Made by a program: the position numbers and the translations under genes | Shown: in pieces, positions 7,001-7,056 of the stretch | Position numbering within the stretch: position 1 is the first letter of the stretch | How the letters are laid out: every line of letters begins with the position of its first letter | Notes under the pieces: model-generated | The model's database searches: none | Told to the model about the DNA's origin: nothing | What the model saw: the letters and a program-made list of their open reading frames with translations, nothing else | NCBI GenBank assembly: GCA_003154335.1 | Contig: PMDE01000071.1 | Span: 1-7,056, forward strand | DNA from: Methanoregula sp. | Lineage (GTDB): Archaea > Halobacteriota > Methanomicrobia > Methanomicrobiales > Methanospirillaceae | Reading direction: 5' to 3' | DNA length: 7,056 bases

Positions 7001-7056
7001 CCTGATGGTTCCGTCAGGGGCAAGCACCGAAATCCAGACATTTGCATTTGTTATCA
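4052..7056 (-). CDS. Multi-PAS sensor histidine kinase, HisKA_2 type (N-terminus beyond right edge)
   Basis: The frame is open from the right edge to the TGA at 4052, about 1000 residues. A GTG at 7027 could be read as a start, but the nine codons before it (ITNANVWIS) are the expected first strand of a PAS domain that continues into VLAPDGTIRIWNDAAEAISGY, so the true start lies outside the window. Counting from that GTG as residue 1, six PAS domains lie at about -9 to 98, 111-223, 238-344, 361-472, 489-600 and 617-728, each followed by a D/E-I-T-x-R/W-K-like linker. A coiled coil (about 737-775) leads to HisKA_2 with LLREVHHRVKNNLQ, phosphoacceptor probably H789. HATPase_c (about 880-978) has the N-box MNELVSNALKHAFPG (N892, N897), G1 DDGIGIP (928-934) and a short G2-type TLGLRLV (944-950), as usual for this class. 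PAS 3 carries an unusual C286/H291/C300 motif. No transmembrane helix is visible in this part. It probably senses a cytoplasmic ligand or redox state; signal and partner are unknown. Confidence 0.92.
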   Translation of the reverse strand, partial: ITNANVWISVLAPDGTIRIWNDAAEAISGYRKNTVTGGRSVWKWLYPDKEYRKRISAEIQRIIERDSYLENFETEIHCADGTAKTILWNTRSLREPSGAVNGYIAIGREITRRKVAEEQVRRSSEIYHEFFTTSRDCVFITTPDGRWIDFNDGALNLFGYESREELEMIPIMELYQNPSDRVRLLAHIRQYGFVKEHPAQLRRKDGTIIDTLITTAPLHNDDGSLRAYIGTIRDITAWKQAEEAIRRSEREWHTTFNAINDAVFLLDNDGKILRHNQAFEALTGKTGEIIDGRYCYEFMHGTLFPIDNCPNVRAQVSRQRESLELKVNDHWFIATVDPILSDDGEISGAVHLIIDITQRKESEEVLRESEEKFRSIFNSLNDGIHLHEIEPDGSPGKFIDVNDVACRMLQYSREEMLRKSPIDFATRFHKPPIDEVLRDLNTKGYAFFETGHVRKDGTVIPVEINSHVVSFSGTKFVVSAIRDITERKKISEELHKSHLLLEAVLDSIPLGVFWKDSQLHYLGCNRVAARDAGLSKPEEVIGKTDFDLAWRSLADSYRADDTRVMNTGIPRINYEEKVIQPDGRVQWVNTNKIPLYGINDTISGVVGTYEDITKRKDAEKNLAYSNTMLRTEQETSIDGILVVDEAGKILSFNRRFMDIWGIPEDLVNSRADDPVLAYVMEKVSDPEQFLDRVRYLYDHREEKSTEEIPLKDNRVFERYSAPMIGENNTYFGRVWFFHDITGRKRAQEDLTRLNRNLDGLVQERTQALEEEVAQRKKAEEIVRASLEEKIVLLREVHHRVKNNLQILISLFNLQSRTFADPQVIAALQESVQRIRAMSMVHEKLYSGRDIARIEFINYLSSLANSQLSFYQLSPGKIKLEVNGGKIMLDINTAIPLGLVMNELVSNALKHAFPGDRRGIIRIDATEVEDCLEIIFADDGIGIPSEFDDKASKTLGLRLVNILIRQLSGTITRNLSGGGTKFTITIPFKKLRSDGDSQAMV

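Noticed and set aside
7025..7027. GTG as start codon of the upstream kinase
   Set aside because: The codons before it continue the first strand of a PAS domain in the same frame to the window edge, so this is an internal valine.
1..7056. Mobile elements, CRISPR array, tRNA or other RNA genes
   Set aside because: Coding sequence fills almost all of the window. No transposase, terminal inverted repeats, regular short repeats with spacers or cloverleaf-like sequence were seen in the three short non-coding gaps.

Overview
The window carries a block of two-component signal-transduction genes, all on the minus strand. Read 5'->3' on that strand the order is: (1) a large multi-PAS sensor kinase whose N-terminus lies beyond the right edge (7056-4052); (2) a 266-bp intergenic region with an oligo-T terminator, TATA-like elements and a possible 21-residue leader ORF (4051-3786); (3) a complete 1057-residue membrane-bound PAS histidine kinase (3785-612); (4) a complete 151-residue single-domain response regulator (559-104); (5) the first 33 codons of a further receiver-domain protein, starting 2 nt after the regulator's stop and running off the left edge (101-1).

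Organism: the stacking of PAS domains joined by 'DIT-x-RK-x-AE' helices, the kinase followed by a stand-alone receiver, the GAGGTG ribosome-binding site, T-run terminator and TATA-like upstream elements together suggest a methanogenic archaeon of the Methanomicrobiales (Methanoregula-like). This is inferred from family resemblance and signals, not from a marker gene. No RNA gene, mobile element or CRISPR array was seen.

The membrane kinase has eight predicted transmembrane helices, four PAS domains, a classical HisKA phosphoacceptor domain (SHDLRSP) and HATPase_c. It probably phosphorylates the downstream stand-alone receiver, and perhaps the next receiver protein; the tight 3-gene spacing suggests co-transcription and a phosphorelay without a DNA-binding output in view. 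The upstream kinase has at least six PAS domains and the other main type of phosphoacceptor domain, HisKA_2 (HHRVKNN). It appears to be a separate transcription unit, so the two kinases may feed different partners or converge on the same receivers.

Nothing in the window is clearly a new class of system. The points most worth checking are the short ORF abutting the membrane kinase start, the unclassified 8-helix input domain, a Cys/His/Cys motif in one PAS domain, and the receiver gene at the left edge.
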